Positions 44,480 to 44,609 of a DNA stretch of 44,609 nt are shown in pieces; within the stretch, counting starts at the first letter, position 1, and the number at the start of each line of letters is the position of its first letter. Location of the stretch: the NCBI GenBank assembly GCA_937989665.1, contig CALKRN010000012.1, forward strand, positions 1 to 44,609, read 5' to 3'. The DNA is from an uncultured Desulfomicrobiaceae bacterium. GTDB taxonomy: Bacteria; Desulfobacterota; Desulfovibrionia; Desulfovibrionales; Desulfomicrobiaceae. The notes beneath the pieces were generated by a model. It worked only from the letters and a program-made list of their open reading frames with translations, was not told the origin of the DNA and searched no databases. A program made the translations under genes and the position numbers.

Positions 44480-44609
44480 ATGTCCCGCAAGAAACTCCCC
44501 ATTGGCATCCAGAACCTGCGCGAGATCCGCGACGAAGGCTACTATTACGTGGATAAAACCCCTTTTGTGGCAAAGCTCGCTGCGGCTGGAAAATACTATT
44601 TCCTCTCCC
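44480..44609 (+). CDS. AAA-ATPase-like/PD-(D/E)XK family protein, 5' part only
   Basis: Forty-three codons before the window ends: RKKLPIGIQNLREIRDEGYY then YVDKTPFVAKLA, the exact opening of the AAA-ATPase-like (PF09820) family that usually ends in a PD-(D/E)XK nuclease-like domain. Such genes occur in many copies in some genomes and spread by transfer. The role is unknown. The start is ATG 44480, with AAAGGACCC upstream. Confidence 0.85.
   Translation, partial: MSRKKLPIGIQNLREIRDEGYYYVDKTPFVAKLAAAGKYYFLS

Overview
The window is GC-rich and densely packed. It reads as chromosomal DNA of a Gram-negative sulfate-reducer-type bacterium, most likely Desulfovibrionales or a close relative. The evidence is the order hisA / lipoprotein / hisB / tatC / tatB / guaA / guaB close to a ccm cluster, a cytochrome c maturation set with a cysteine-type CcmE and no ccmG or ccmH, hom next to a phosphoglycerate-mutase-like homoserine kinase candidate, and an STT3-type oligosaccharyltransferase. 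This assignment comes from remembered gene order and family variants, not from a database search.

Layout. Positions 1-5.3 kb hold a truncated cation/proton antiporter with TrkA domains, a split pair of YeeE/YedE-type sulfur transporter halves, a globin-sensor diguanylate cyclase whose ribosome binding site lies inside a hairpin, and a small conserved-looking membrane protein. From 23.0 kb down to 5.7 kb almost everything is on the minus strand in close-packed order: CNNM/CBS protein, ccmE, ccmF, ccmA, ccmB, ccmC, ccmD, a TPR protein, livJHMGF (branched-chain amino acid ABC transporter, with a terminator between livJ and livH), guaB, guaA, tatB, tatC, hisB, a lipoprotein and hisA. At 23.2-25.3 kb an unknown membrane protein and an unknown secreted protein converge. 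At 25.4-28.9 kb lies a plus-strand Mla-type lipid transport operon (mlaE with a fused STAS-like end, mlaF, mlaD, PqiC-like lipoprotein). At 28.9-32.3 kb on the minus strand are STT3, ridA and a LOG-family protein.

Two serine tRNA genes (UGA and GCU) are followed by a divergent plus-strand operon: hom, the ApgM-like gene, a possible small ORF and a YbgC-type thioesterase. At 36.7-41.5 kb a minus-strand operon carries an SDR/DUF2867 protein, a pyridoxamine-oxidase-like flavoprotein, a DUF523-DUF1722 fusion, an unknown 142-residue protein, a DUF445 membrane protein and a YhhQ queuosine-precursor transporter. The right end has thpR, a PHB-depolymerase-like esterase, fdhD with a single cysteine in its active loop, and the start of an AAA-ATPase-like gene that runs off the edge.

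The genes mostly serve core physiology: periplasmic c-type cytochromes and Tat export, formate dehydrogenase maturation, purine, histidine and threonine synthesis, outer-membrane lipid traffic and amino-acid uptake. I see no phage, insertion sequence, cas genes or other clear mobile element. The structure that ordinary genes do not explain is a set of short, two-copy direct repeats in intergenic gaps (3.2, 5.6, 21.4 and 23.1 kb), each with its own sequence and a period of 66-87 bp.
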